From: Sphingomonadales bacterium
Lineage (GTDB): Bacteria; Pseudomonadota; Alphaproteobacteria; Sphingomonadales; Sphingomonadaceae
DNA: 64,000 bases
Reading direction: 5' to 3'
Assembly: GCA_025352685.1 (NCBI GenBank)
Contig: JANXSN010000073.1
Coordinates: 49,248-113,247, forward strand
The translations under genes were made by a program, and so were the position numbers. Positions 23,284-32,819 of the stretch are shown one piece after another (within the stretch, counting starts at the first letter, position 1; the number at the start of each line of letters is the position of its first letter). The notes beneath the pieces were generated by a model. The model was not told where the DNA came from. It ran no database searches and was given only the letters and a program-made list of their open reading frames with translations.

Positions 23284-24285
23284 ATGGCCGACCACGACGG
23301 TCCCAGTGCCCCGCCGCAGGGGCGTGCTCGCCAAGGGCAGCCGAGGCGCACCTATGCCGCGCTCGATCTTGGCACGAACAACTGCCGCCTGTTAATCGCG
23401 CGACCCAGTGACGACGGCTTCGTTATCGTCGATGCCTTTTCGCGGATCGTCCGCCTGGGTGAAGGATTGACAGCGTCGGGGCGACTGAGCGACGCCGCCA
23501 TCGAACGGGCTCTTTCGGCGCTCTCAATCTGCGCGGATAAACTGGTGCGACGTGGCGTGCACCTCTCGCGCGCTGTTGCGACCGAGGCCTGTCGTCGTGC
23601 CGAAAACGGTCATGAGTTTGTGGACCGCGTGTACCGCGAAACCGGCATCGCGCTCGACATTATCGATCCGGGCGAAGAAGCGCGGCTTGCGGTCGCGGGC
23701 TGCCATGCATTGCTCGAGCCTGGCGAAGGACCGGCGTTGATTTTTGATATCGGCGGGGGCTCGACCGAATTGGTCGAATTGCTTCCGGGTGCCGGTCCCC
23801 CGCAGATCGCTGACTGGATCAGCATTCCCTGGGGTGTCGTATCGCTTGCCGAAAGCGAGCCGCAGGCTCTTTCGACCCGTGAGGGCCGCATCGAGGCCTA
23901 TGGCCGCATGCGCGCCCGCGTTGCCGAAGCACTGGGGACAGTGCAACTTCCGACCGACGGTGATTTGCGTCTGCTCGGGACGAGCGGCACCGTGACGACG
24001 CTGGCAAGCGTATTCCTAAAACTGCCGAGCTACGAACGACGTGCAGTTGATGGGCTGCTGGTCCCGGTCGAGGCGATGCGAACGATCAGCCGGGACCTGG
24101 CCGCGATGTCGATGCAGGAACGCGCGCAGGTGCCTTGTATTGGTGGCGAACGCGCCGACCTGGTGGTCGCTGGCTGCGCCATTCTCGAAGCGATCCTCGA
24201 CCTGTGGCCTGCGGCGCGCGTCGGGGTTGCCGACCGGGGCATCCGAGAAGGCATTCTACGCTCATTGATGGGGCAGCAGCGATGA
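23284..24285 (+). CDS. Ppx/GppA phosphatase family protein
   Basis: YAALDLGTNNCRLLIARP; LIFDIGGGSTELVELL; LGTSGTVTTLA. Confidence 0.93.
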   Translation: MADHDGPSAPPQGRARQGQPRRTYAALDLGTNNCRLLIARPSDDGFVIVDAFSRIVRLGEGLTASGRLSDAAIERALSALSICADKLVRRGVHLSRAVATEACRRAENGHEFVDRVYRETGIALDIIDPGEEARLAVAGCHALLEPGEGPALIFDIGGGSTELVELLPGAGPPQIADWISIPWGVVSLAESEPQALSTREGRIEAYGRMRARVAEALGTVQLPTDGDLRLLGTSGTVTTLASVFLKLPSYERRAVDGLLVPVEAMRTISRDLAAMSMQERAQVPCIGGERADLVVAGCAILEAILDLWPAARVGVADRGIREGILRSLMGQQR

Positions 24286-24971
24286 GCAGGGGCGGATCCG
24301 GTGGACGCACGCGGGTCAAAACTTCTCGCGGACGGACCGCGCAATCGAACCGCTGGCTCGAGCGCCAGCTGAACGATCCCTATGTGAAGCGTGCCCATGC
24401 CGAGGGTTATCGAAGCCGTTCAGCGTACAAGCTGATCGAACTGGACGAGCGGTTTGGTTTGCTCAAGGGCGCGCGCGCCATTCTTGACCTGGGCGTTGCA
24501 CCGGGCGGTTGGGCGCAGGTCGTGCGCAAGCAAGCACCCAAGGCGCGCATCGTGGGAATCGATCTGTTGCCTGTCGACCCCATCGAAGGTGTCGACCTGC
24601 TCCAGATGGATTTCATGCTCGACGCAGCGCCCGATTTCCTGATGGACGCGCTCGGGATGGCGCCCGATCTGGTGCTGTCGGACATGGCCGCAAACACGAC
24701 TGGCCATACGCCCACCGATGCATTGCGCACGATGGGCCTAGTCGAGGCTGCGACCGAATTTGCGGTTCAGGTCCTTCGACCTGGTGGTGCATTCGTGGCC
24801 AAGGTCTTCGCTGGCGGAGCCGACAGCACGCTCGTTGCCGAGCTCAAACGTAATTTCACCCATGTCAAACACGCCAAGCCGCCCGCAAGCCGCAAGGATT
24901 CATCCGAATGGTACGTGATTGCACAGGGATTCAAGGGGCACCACGAGCCCGATCGCGACCCCTCAGCGTGA
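24282..24971 (+). CDS. rlmE: 23S rRNA (uridine2552-2'-O)-methyltransferase
   Basis: RSRSAYKLIELDERFGLLKGARAILDLGVAPGGWAQV; VLSDMAANTTGH; ATGA overlap with ppx. Confidence 0.95.
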   Translation: MSRGGSGGRTRVKTSRGRTAQSNRWLERQLNDPYVKRAHAEGYRSRSAYKLIELDERFGLLKGARAILDLGVAPGGWAQVVRKQAPKARIVGIDLLPVDPIEGVDLLQMDFMLDAAPDFLMDALGMAPDLVLSDMAANTTGHTPTDALRTMGLVEAATEFAVQVLRPGGAFVAKVFAGGADSTLVAELKRNFTHVKHAKPPASRKDSSEWYVIAQGFKGHHEPDRDPSA

Positions 24972-26459
24972 CGCGATGCGCGTCTTGGCTGGCCGGAACG
25001 TTGCCATCGCATTCAACCGGGCGTTGAACGCCGCCAAAGCGGCTCCGGTCAGCAGGGGCGTCGAAGCAAAGCTGACGCTTGATGAATTAACCGGAACGCC
25101 GCCGCGATACACTTCGAAATGGAGATGGGGACCGGTCGACAGTCCGGTCGAGCCGACATAGCCAATGATCTGCCCCTGGTTAACGCGTGTGCCGGGCGCG
25201 ACTGCCATGCGGCTCATATGGGCGTAGCCGGTGCCAAGGCCGCCTCCGTGGCTCAACTTTATCATGTTGCCGTGTCCGCCGTGCCAGCCCGCAAAATTCA
25301 CGACGCCATCGCTGACGGCACGTATCGGCGTACCGTAGGCGGCCCCATAGTCGGTGCCCTGATGCATCCGTGAATAGCCCAGCAACGGGTGGAGTCGCCA
25401 GCCAAAGCCGCTGGTCTTGTGCGCACCCGCAACGGGCATGGCAAAGCCCCCCCGCGATTGTCCGACACCCACCGAATCGAACCAGCTGGATCGACCGTCG
25501 ATGGCCCAGGGTATCATGCGCGTCGCACGGTTGCCGCGTTCGAGACCGATATAGAGCAATTTGCCGTACTCGACTTCGCCGGTTGCAGCACGTTGCTGTT
25601 CAACGACCATCGAAAAACGATCGCTTGCCTCGATATTGTCCATCGATACCTTGGGGGCGAGTGCGCGAATAAAAGTCTGGATCGCGCTGGGTGGTGCACC
25701 AGCGGCACGCGCCGCAACGTAAAGCCCGTTGCCGACAACCCCATCGATTCGAAGCGGCGTCCGATCGATGGCAATCGGTTCAAGGTGCATTGCGAGTTCC
25801 GCACCTCGGCGTTCGAAATGAACGCGCATATCGAACCGCGCGCGTAGCGACAGCGATTGCAGCGGCCGAGGTTCGAACTTGTTCGCCCGGCGGCCGAGTG
25901 CGATGCCCAGCGCCGTACCGGGCGCAATCGCGTCGGGATCGACAATATCTTTCAGCATCACGGCGACCCGAGATGCCTCGCTACCGCCGACACCGGCACG
26001 TTGCAGTGCTCGAGCGAGACTGTCGCCCTCGCCCAATGTGGCCGTGAGGTCGATCTGCGGTCGTTCGGGCGTATCGGTCAGCGGCTGGACCGCATCGGTC
26101 GCGGCCATGCGGCGACCGCTGTCGGCACCCCACGCAAGCGGTGCGATGCCTTGTGCGCGGCTTTCCTCCCAGGCAGAAGCAGTCAACGGCGTGGCGTCGC
26201 GGTCCGGAATCGTTCGAAAACCCGGGGCAAGTGCGATGGTAAGCCCGCAAAGCGCGAGGCAACTCGCCAACCCGCGCCACCAGATCTTGCTGCCGATGTC
26301 CACGCCGAGGTCGGGCAGCATGTCGATACTGAACCGGGTCGCGTTCGACTTGGGAAGTCCAGAGCGACCGAAAGGGATGCGGACATCGGGAATCGAACGG
26401 TCGAGTGAGATAATTGCCGCGCCTGCGCCGCCAAACCCCAAATCGCTTTGTTGAAACAA
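24963..26459 (-). CDS. M23 family metallopeptidase (peptidoglycan endopeptidase)
   Basis: RMHQGTDYGAAYGTPIRAVSDGVV...GYVGSTGLSTGPHLHFEVYRGG. Confidence 0.92.
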   Translation of the reverse strand: MFQQSDLGFGGAGAAIISLDRSIPDVRIPFGRSGLPKSNATRFSIDMLPDLGVDIGSKIWWRGLASCLALCGLTIALAPGFRTIPDRDATPLTASAWEESRAQGIAPLAWGADSGRRMAATDAVQPLTDTPERPQIDLTATLGEGDSLARALQRAGVGGSEASRVAVMLKDIVDPDAIAPGTALGIALGRRANKFEPRPLQSLSLRARFDMRVHFERRGAELAMHLEPIAIDRTPLRIDGVVGNGLYVAARAAGAPPSAIQTFIRALAPKVSMDNIEASDRFSMVVEQQRAATGEVEYGKLLYIGLERGNRATRMIPWAIDGRSSWFDSVGVGQSRGGFAMPVAGAHKTSGFGWRLHPLLGYSRMHQGTDYGAAYGTPIRAVSDGVVNFAGWHGGHGNMIKLSHGGGLGTGYAHMSRMAVAPGTRVNQGQIIGYVGSTGLSTGPHLHFEVYRGGVPVNSSSVSFASTPLLTGAALAAFNARLNAMATFRPAKTRIASR

Positions 26460-26678
26460 CCCAGCCCCGCCCTGCTCAAAAGGATAACCGCCCGATCGTT
26501 CTAACTCGACCGCCCCGGAGACGACCGTTGTGGACCGACAGGGTTAAAGTCAAACTAACTCGTGCTCAGGTACCGGGCAGTTGCGGCGAACGGAGAGCTT
26601 TGGACGGCGGGTGGTCCACAGCATCCGGAACATATTTCCAGTGTTGCGTCGAGGCTGTTCCCATACGATGTACAGTCA

Positions 26679-29147
26679 ATGTCGCAGCCGCGTGCCTCAG
26701 TGACCGCTGTCCTCGGTCCCACGAACACCGGCAAGACACATCTCGCCATCGAGCGGATGTGCGCGCATTCGTCCGGGATGATAGGGTTTCCGCTGCGGCT
26801 GTTGGCGCGGGAAGTCTACGATCGCGTGGTGGCACAAAAAGGGGACAAGGAGGTCGGCCTGCTGACGGGAGAAGAGAAAATCCTGCCGCCTGGCGCGCGC
26901 TGGTTGCTGTGCACCGCGGAATCGATGCCTGTCGACCGCGACGTCGCTTTCGCCGCGCTTGACGAGGCTCAATTGGGTGCCGATCCAGAGCGGGGTCATG
27001 TTTTTACCGACCGGTTACTGCGTGTTCGGGGGCGGGAGGAGACGATGATACTGGGGTCGGCGGCGCTAGCCCCGATGGTGCGTTCGTTGGTTCCAGAGGC
27101 GGAGATAATCCGCCGCCCGCGATTTTCTACTCTCAGTTACGCGGGCGCAAAACGATTATCACAAATCCCAAAACGCAGCGCCATTGTCGCCTTCAGCGCG
27201 GAAGAGGTCTACGCTGTCGCCGAAATGCTGCGCCGGACCCGCGGCGGTGCGGCGGTGGTCATGGGCGCGCTCAGTCCCCGCACGAGGAACGCCCAGGTCG
27301 CGATGTATCAGGCCGGCGACGTCGACTATCTGGTTGCCACCGACGCCATCGGAATGGGGCTGAATATGGATATCGGCCATGTCGCCTTCGCAAGCCTTAC
27401 AAAGTTCGACGGCAATCGCCAGCGTCGCCTGACGGTTGCCGAAATGGCTCAGATCGCCGGGCGGGCTGGACGCCATCAGCGCGATGGTACGTTCGGCTCG
27501 CTCGGCTCTGCGATCGGCCCATCGGCGTTTCGGCCCGGAGAAATCGAGGCGATCGAGGAGCATCGCTTCCCGACGCTTGAACACCTCTATTGGCGAGAGG
27601 GCGCGCCCGACATATCGTCGCTCGACGCGCTTATCGACAGTCTGGAAACCCCGCCACATCTCGAAAAACTTCGTACGGCCCCGCAATCTGTCGATCTGGC
27701 GGTTCTCAAGCGATTGGCCGAGGACCCCGAGGTGCGCGGGCGGGCGAAGGGACAGATGGTCGCGCGGCTTTGGGCTGCCTGCGGCGTTCCAGATTTCCGC
27801 AAGGTCGGGGCTGATCACCATGCCCGCCTCGTGGCACGGTTGTTCCGACATCTGAGCGAGGGACAGGGCCACGTCCCCGTCGCGTGGTTTGCCGAAGAAT
27901 TGCAGCGGCTTGACCGCAGCGACGGCGATGTCGAGACATTGGGTGGACGCATCGCGGGCGTGCGGACCTGGGCTTATATCGCCCATCGCTCGGACTGGCT
28001 GACCGACCCTGCACATTGGGCTGCGCGCACCGAAGCAGTCGAGCAGCGCCTCTCCGACGCGCTTCACGCGCGTCTGATCGAACGCTTCGTCGACCGCCGA
28101 ACCTCGGTGCTCATGCGGCAGGTGGGCCGAGATCTGGGGTTGCTTGACGTGAATGTGGGCAGCGACCGTCAGGTAACTGTGGAGAACGAAGTCATCGGTC
28201 GCCTCGACGGTTTTCGCTTTGCCGTCGATCCGACTGCGCGCGGCCTGGATCGCAAGCGCCTGGTTGCCGCTGCAGAACGCCACCTCGTCGCCGAGCGCGC
28301 ACGACGTGCAGCTGCGTTAAGCGCTGCGCCTGCCGACGCCTTTCGCGTCGATGGCAGCCGTAGTCCGCCTGTCCTCCAATGGGTCGATCACGACATCGCC
28401 ACCCTTACTCCAAGCCGTGCCCTGACGCCCAACATCCGCCTCGACCGTACTCTCGATGCCCTCGATGCGGGGGACAGAGCAAGGATCTCGGTGCGGCTTG
28501 CAACGTGGCTCGATGCTCAGCTCGCTCGGTACCTCGGTCCGCTGCGCGACATGGAAGCGGCTCGCGCTTCTCCGAAAACGCCTGCGTCCACCCGTGCCAT
28601 CCTTGCACCGCTCATCGCAGGCGGCGGCATTGTGCCGCGTGCAGACATCGAAGGCGCACTTTGCGGGCTTGGCGGCGATCTGCGCCGCGCGCTGACCCGG
28701 TCCGGTCTGACAATCGGAACGCTGGATGTTTATGATGCGCGCTTGCTCAAACCGGGCGCACTCTTCTGGGCGAATGCGCTCGATGCGGTTCGGGCCGGTG
28801 CTCCGGTGGCCGACACGCTGAAGCCAGGGGCCACGACTGGTAAGGGTGTGGTCGCGCGCGGGTATCGCAGTTTTGGTGACACGCTCGTGCGGCTCGACCT
28901 CGTCGAACGGATCGCGCGGGCGACGCATGACCTGCGCACCGCGCGTAACGCCTTTGTTCCCGATGCAACCTTGGCAACCTCTTTCGGGATCGACGGTGTC
29001 ACTTTCGCCGCGATCTTGACCGCGCTCGGCTTCCGACCGGGCAATGACGGGCATTGGTTATGGGCTACTCGACCCAGAGCTCCGCGCGCTGCAAGGCCGA
29101 ACAAACCAAACGCCTTTGCCGCGCTGGAGGCGCTGCGCCTTGGCTGA
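26679..29147 (+). CDS. Suv3-like DEAD/DEAH-box RNA helicase
   Basis: AVLGPTNTGKTHLAIERM Walker A; VATDAIGMGLNMDI; QIAGRAGRHQRDGTFG. Confidence 0.9.
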   Translation: MSQPRASVTAVLGPTNTGKTHLAIERMCAHSSGMIGFPLRLLAREVYDRVVAQKGDKEVGLLTGEEKILPPGARWLLCTAESMPVDRDVAFAALDEAQLGADPERGHVFTDRLLRVRGREETMILGSAALAPMVRSLVPEAEIIRRPRFSTLSYAGAKRLSQIPKRSAIVAFSAEEVYAVAEMLRRTRGGAAVVMGALSPRTRNAQVAMYQAGDVDYLVATDAIGMGLNMDIGHVAFASLTKFDGNRQRRLTVAEMAQIAGRAGRHQRDGTFGSLGSAIGPSAFRPGEIEAIEEHRFPTLEHLYWREGAPDISSLDALIDSLETPPHLEKLRTAPQSVDLAVLKRLAEDPEVRGRAKGQMVARLWAACGVPDFRKVGADHHARLVARLFRHLSEGQGHVPVAWFAEELQRLDRSDGDVETLGGRIAGVRTWAYIAHRSDWLTDPAHWAARTEAVEQRLSDALHARLIERFVDRRTSVLMRQVGRDLGLLDVNVGSDRQVTVENEVIGRLDGFRFAVDPTARGLDRKRLVAAAERHLVAERARRAAALSAAPADAFRVDGSRSPPVLQWVDHDIATLTPSRALTPNIRLDRTLDALDAGDRARISVRLATWLDAQLARYLGPLRDMEAARASPKTPASTRAILAPLIAGGGIVPRADIEGALCGLGGDLRRALTRSGLTIGTLDVYDARLLKPGALFWANALDAVRAGAPVADTLKPGATTGKGVVARGYRSFGDTLVRLDLVERIARATHDLRTARNAFVPDATLATSFGIDGVTFAAILTALGFRPGNDGHWLWATRPRAPRAARPNKPNAFAALEALRLG

Positions 29148-29449
29148 GAGCGACGGCGGCGCAGAGATGCGGCTGGCGCTTCCTGTGGTTCGCGCGCCTG
29201 TCTGCCTCGCGCAACTTTGCCCAGAGGTTGGCCGAAAGCGGCCATCTGCGCATCGATACACGTCCGGTGATCAAGCCGGCGACGACAGTGCGCGTGGGCA
29301 ACGTCCTGACACTTGCCACCCACAGCGGAGATATTCGTGTTGTTCGAATCGAAGCGCTGCCGAGACGACGCGGGCCGCCGACCGAGGCGCAGACCTTCTA
29401 TACAGATGTGCCCATGCGGAAGATTGACGGCACGACCGAGCAAAACTAA
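29140..29449 (+). pseudogene. S4 domain (Hsp15-like) RNA-binding protein gene with apparent frameshift near 29176-29180
   Basis: AEMRL reads in one frame (ATG 29167) and FLWFARLSASRNFAQRLAESGHLRI in another. Confidence 0.55.
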
Positions 29450-29483
29450 CGCAAGGGGCAATTTCAACGGAGCACCGACCGCA

Positions 29484-29822
29484 ATGACCTATGTCGTCAC
29501 CGACGCCTGTATCAAGTGCAAATACATGGACTGCGTCGAAGTGTGCCCGGTCGATTGTTTCTACGAGGGCGAGAATATGCTCGTCATCAACCCCAGCGAG
29601 TGCATCGATTGCGGCGTCTGTGAACCGGAGTGCCCTGCGGAGGCGATCTTGCCCGATACGGAGAACGGCCTTGAAAAATGGCTCGAGCTCAACACCACTT
29701 TCTCGGCGCAGTGGCCCAACATCACACGGAGCCGCGAGGCCCCAGCCGACGCCGACGAGTATAAGGGCGTCGAGGGCAAATTCGACAAATTCTTCTCGGC
29801 CGAACCTGGTCAGGGCGACTGA
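29484..29822 (+). CDS. fdxA: Ferredoxin FdxA (seven-iron type)
   Basis: [50 protein letters not shown]. Confidence 0.95.
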   Translation: MTYVVTDACIKCKYMDCVEVCPVDCFYEGENMLVINPSECIDCGVCEPECPAEAILPDTENGLEKWLELNTTFSAQWPNITRSREAPADADEYKGVEGKFDKFFSAEPGQGD

Positions 29823-30419
29823 AAGCCTGAGGGCGACCGACACTCATCAACCCGTCGTCCCGCGTACGTGACCTTGGCTAGAGGATCTCATTTTAGCGGA
29901 CTAGCCTCGGCAGACATACGGGCGGCGCGAACCAGAAAGGGCAGATAATGCGCTGTGCGGCGTAGCAGTCACACAGCGACATCGGCCGCGTGAGGTAAGG
30001 CGCGCAATGTGGTTGTCTCTTTTTTTCGGCTTCACGCTCGATCGGTCCACTGGTAATCGCTGCGCGAAGCCTCTCGGCAATCTTTCAAGACCATCGTGCG
30101 TCGATCGTGCCAGCGAGCAACGCGAACAGGCAACGGCGATGATCTGTGGTCGAACTGAATTGTCCCCCGGACGTGTGCACGCAGGCGTCGTGAAAGGACG
30201 GTTTGCACGCTTGCCGCGCGAAGCTTGACAGCGATTGATTACAACCACTGGTAATTTTGTTGCGAATCTGTTATATGAAGTATTCACCAAGTGGACGTAC
30301 TTCTGTGTCCGCGTGGAGTGCACAACCGGATCTGTCCCGCACCGCCGCTTTGACCGTGCCGCACCGCTGCGGTCTGCGAAGCCTCACTGCAACCTGACAG
30401 ACCGCTGGAAAGGATAAAA

Positions 30420-30944
30420 ATGGCCGCGACTGCGCTCATCTTCGACGTCGGCGATTATGTCGTTTATCCCAAGCACGGCGTCGGCCGTGTCGTGGAACTG
30501 CAGAAATCAGAGATTGCCGGCATGGCTCTCGAACTCTATGTACTACGTTTTGAAAAGGAACGCATGACGCTGCGCGTTCCGATAAACAAGGCCGAGAGTG
30601 TCGGCATGCGCAAATTGTCGTCGGACAAGACGATGCGTGAAGCGCTTGCGACGCTCAAGGGCAAGCCCAAGGTCAAGCGGACCATGTGGTCACGTCGCGC
30701 CCAGGAATACGAAGCCAAGATCAACTCAGGCGATCTGGTATCGATTTCTGAGGTCGTCCGGGACCTTTTTCGTGCCGACGACCAGCCCGAGCAGAGCTAT
30801 TCCGAGCGCCAGATCTTTGAAGCAGCCGCGAGCCGCCTTGCGCGAGAACTCGCGGCGATGGAGCAGCTCGACGAACCCAAGGCTCTCGAAAAGCTGCTTG
30901 AAATCCTGCGCGCGTCAGCAGCGATCTACAACAAGACTGCCTGA
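30420..30944 (+). CDS. CarD family transcriptional regulator
   Basis: FDVGDYVVYPKHGVGRVVELQKSEIAGM...VPINKAESVGMRKL. Confidence 0.94.
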   Translation: MAATALIFDVGDYVVYPKHGVGRVVELQKSEIAGMALELYVLRFEKERMTLRVPINKAESVGMRKLSSDKTMREALATLKGKPKVKRTMWSRRAQEYEAKINSGDLVSISEVVRDLFRADDQPEQSYSERQIFEAAASRLARELAAMEQLDEPKALEKLLEILRASAAIYNKTA

Positions 30945-30963
30945 CATCTGTTGCATCTGAACC

Positions 30964-30999
30964 CCGCTGACTGTACTATCTAGGCAATACAGTCAGCGG
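30964..30999. promoter_or_regulatory. Perfect 12-bp inverted repeat CCGCTGACTGTA-N12-TACAGTCAGCGG, 3' arm overlapping the SD of the next gene
   Basis: Read directly; arms at 30964-30975 and 30988-30999; GGAG at 30998-31001; ATG at 31007. Confidence 0.75.
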
Positions 31000-31006
31000 A
31001 GCTTCA

Positions 31007-31711
31007 ATGATGCGAATTCCTTTTGCGCTTGGTTGCGTTGCAGCACTTGCGGCATGCTCTCCTTCGGCGAGCGCGGCGGGCGATGTGACGCGTCGTTTTC
31101 CTGCGTCTGGTTTCGACGCCGTGCGACTGGCCGGATCGGATACGGTGCGCGTCATTCATGGCTCCTCAGCGGCCGTGATCGCCCGCGGTCCTGCCGAAAG
31201 TGTCGACCGGCTCGATATCCGAACGCAAGGCAATGTGCTGGTCGTATCGCGCAAGCCCACGGGATTGTTCGGGTGGTCGCGCGGTACCGCGACCGTGACC
31301 GTGATCATGCCCCTAATTCGCGCCATCGATCTGGCAGGATCCGGCAATCTGTCAGTCGATCGTGTTGATGGCCCTCAGTTCGACGCCAGCCTGACTGGGT
31401 CTGGTGATTTGTCGCTCATGGCGGTCGATGCACAGTCGCTCAAGTTGCGCTTGACGGGGTCGGGCAATGCAACCGCCGCCGGTCGGACGCGCGTCGCAGC
31501 GTTGTCAGTGACAGGCTCGGGTACCCTGACGGCCGAAAAGCTGATCGCTGAAACAGTCAGTCTTTCGGTAATCGGCTCGGGCAGCGCCAGCGCCCATGCG
31601 ACGAAGTCGGCAACACTTTCGACGGCTGGATCGGGTAATGCGACGGTATACGGCACCCGCGATTGCAGCATTTCCAAATCTGGGTCGGGCGATGCGCGTT
31701 GCACCGGGTGA
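31007..31711 (+). CDS. GIN-domain (DUF2807) exported/lipoprotein-like protein
   Basis: LAACSPSASA lipobox-like; repeated GSGN/GSGDL/GSGT motifs. Confidence 0.82.
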   Translation: MMRIPFALGCVAALAACSPSASAAGDVTRRFPASGFDAVRLAGSDTVRVIHGSSAAVIARGPAESVDRLDIRTQGNVLVVSRKPTGLFGWSRGTATVTVIMPLIRAIDLAGSGNLSVDRVDGPQFDASLTGSGDLSLMAVDAQSLKLRLTGSGNATAAGRTRVAALSVTGSGTLTAEKLIAETVSLSVIGSGSASAHATKSATLSTAGSGNATVYGTRDCSISKSGSGDARCTG

Positions 31712-31741
31712 CTTGCCTGCGACGAGTGTGACGGCCATGCT

Positions 31742-32449
31742 GTGTTGATGAAGCTCGTTTTTTTCGCGGCATTGGCTGCAGCTACGCCCGTATGTGGTGC
31801 CGAACGAACACTGTCGGTGACTGACTTCGAGCGATTGCGCGTCGAAGGGGGGTTCACCGTTGAAGTTCGCGCCGGGTCGGCGACCACCGCAAAAGTCATT
31901 GGTACGCAGCAAGCGCTCGATATCACGAGTGTCGAGGTCCAGGGGCGCCAGCTTAACATCCGCCGCAACCGATCGGGTTGGGACGGGTATCCGGGGCAGG
32001 TGGCGCCTGCTGCCGTCATACGGCTCACGGTGCCCTTGCTGTCCAACGTCCTGGTCATTGGTCCCGCTAAGGTATCGGTGGACCGGTTGCGAGGACAACG
32101 CGTCGCCGCCTCCCTTGAGGGCGCGGGTACGCTATACATCGCCAGCATCACCGCAGATCGCGTCGATCTGTCAACATTGGGGTCGGGCACGCTGAAGGTT
32201 TCCGGCAGCGTCGGCACGCTTGCCGCCATCGCGCGCGGGGGAGGGACATTTGACGGCACGAATCTGGTGGCGGCCGATGCCAAATTGACCAGTGAAAGCG
32301 CAGGCGATGTCACGATTGCGGTGAAACGCGCGGTAACCGTGACAATGACCGGGTCCGGAACGGTGACTGTACTCGGCAAACCCGCGTGCACGGTTAGAAA
32401 TACGGGAAGCGGGACGGTCAATTGCGGGTCAGATCAGTCCAAGCGCTGA
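31742..32449 (+). CDS. GIN-domain (DUF2807) exported protein, second copy
   Basis: FERLRVEGGFTVEVRAGSATTAKVIGTQQALD; GSGTVTVLGKPACTVRNTGSGTVNCG. Confidence 0.8.
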   Translation: MLMKLVFFAALAAATPVCGAERTLSVTDFERLRVEGGFTVEVRAGSATTAKVIGTQQALDITSVEVQGRQLNIRRNRSGWDGYPGQVAPAAVIRLTVPLLSNVLVIGPAKVSVDRLRGQRVAASLEGAGTLYIASITADRVDLSTLGSGTLKVSGSVGTLAAIARGGGTFDGTNLVAADAKLTSESAGDVTIAVKRAVTVTMTGSGTVTVLGKPACTVRNTGSGTVNCGSDQSKR

Positions 32450-32818
32450 CAACTCCCCCACAAGCTCGGGCGGCATTTCGCCCGCGCCATTGTGCGAACC
32501 GAGGTCGAGGGGAGCGTCTGGCCCCTCAAGATAGCGCCATCCTTGATGTGCGCGTCGCGGGATCGGGCGCACGCGTACGATGGCCGTGCTTACCACGATA
32601 TTTGTTTTTCCTGCTGGCGCGTCCTCGAACCCCAGGATTTCGGTTCGTGTGACCAGCTGGTGCTTAAGGATCCAGAATAACGAACCTCCGATCAGTTCGT
32701 CGGCTCGCTTGGGCCGGTAACGCGTCGTCAGCCGGGCCTCCGGTCCGCGGTTCGCCCACCAGCCAAGTACTTCGTTCATCGACGTCGCGCCGAATGCGAC
32801 CTTGGTCAGGTGGAGCAC
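32429..32818 (-). CDS. DUF1489 family protein
   Basis: LHLTKVAFGATSMNEVLGWWANRG...TTRYRPKRADELIGGSLFWILKHQLVTR; GTG start. Confidence 0.8.
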   Translation of the reverse strand: MLHLTKVAFGATSMNEVLGWWANRGPEARLTTRYRPKRADELIGGSLFWILKHQLVTRTEILGFEDAPAGKTNIVVSTAIVRVRPIPRRAHQGWRYLEGPDAPLDLGSHNGAGEMPPELVGELSALGLI

Positions 32819-32819
32819 C

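Noticed and set aside
27159-28283. 374-aa antisense ORF inside the Suv3-like helicase gene
   Set aside because: Composition artefact of high GC; the sense helicase motifs are clear.
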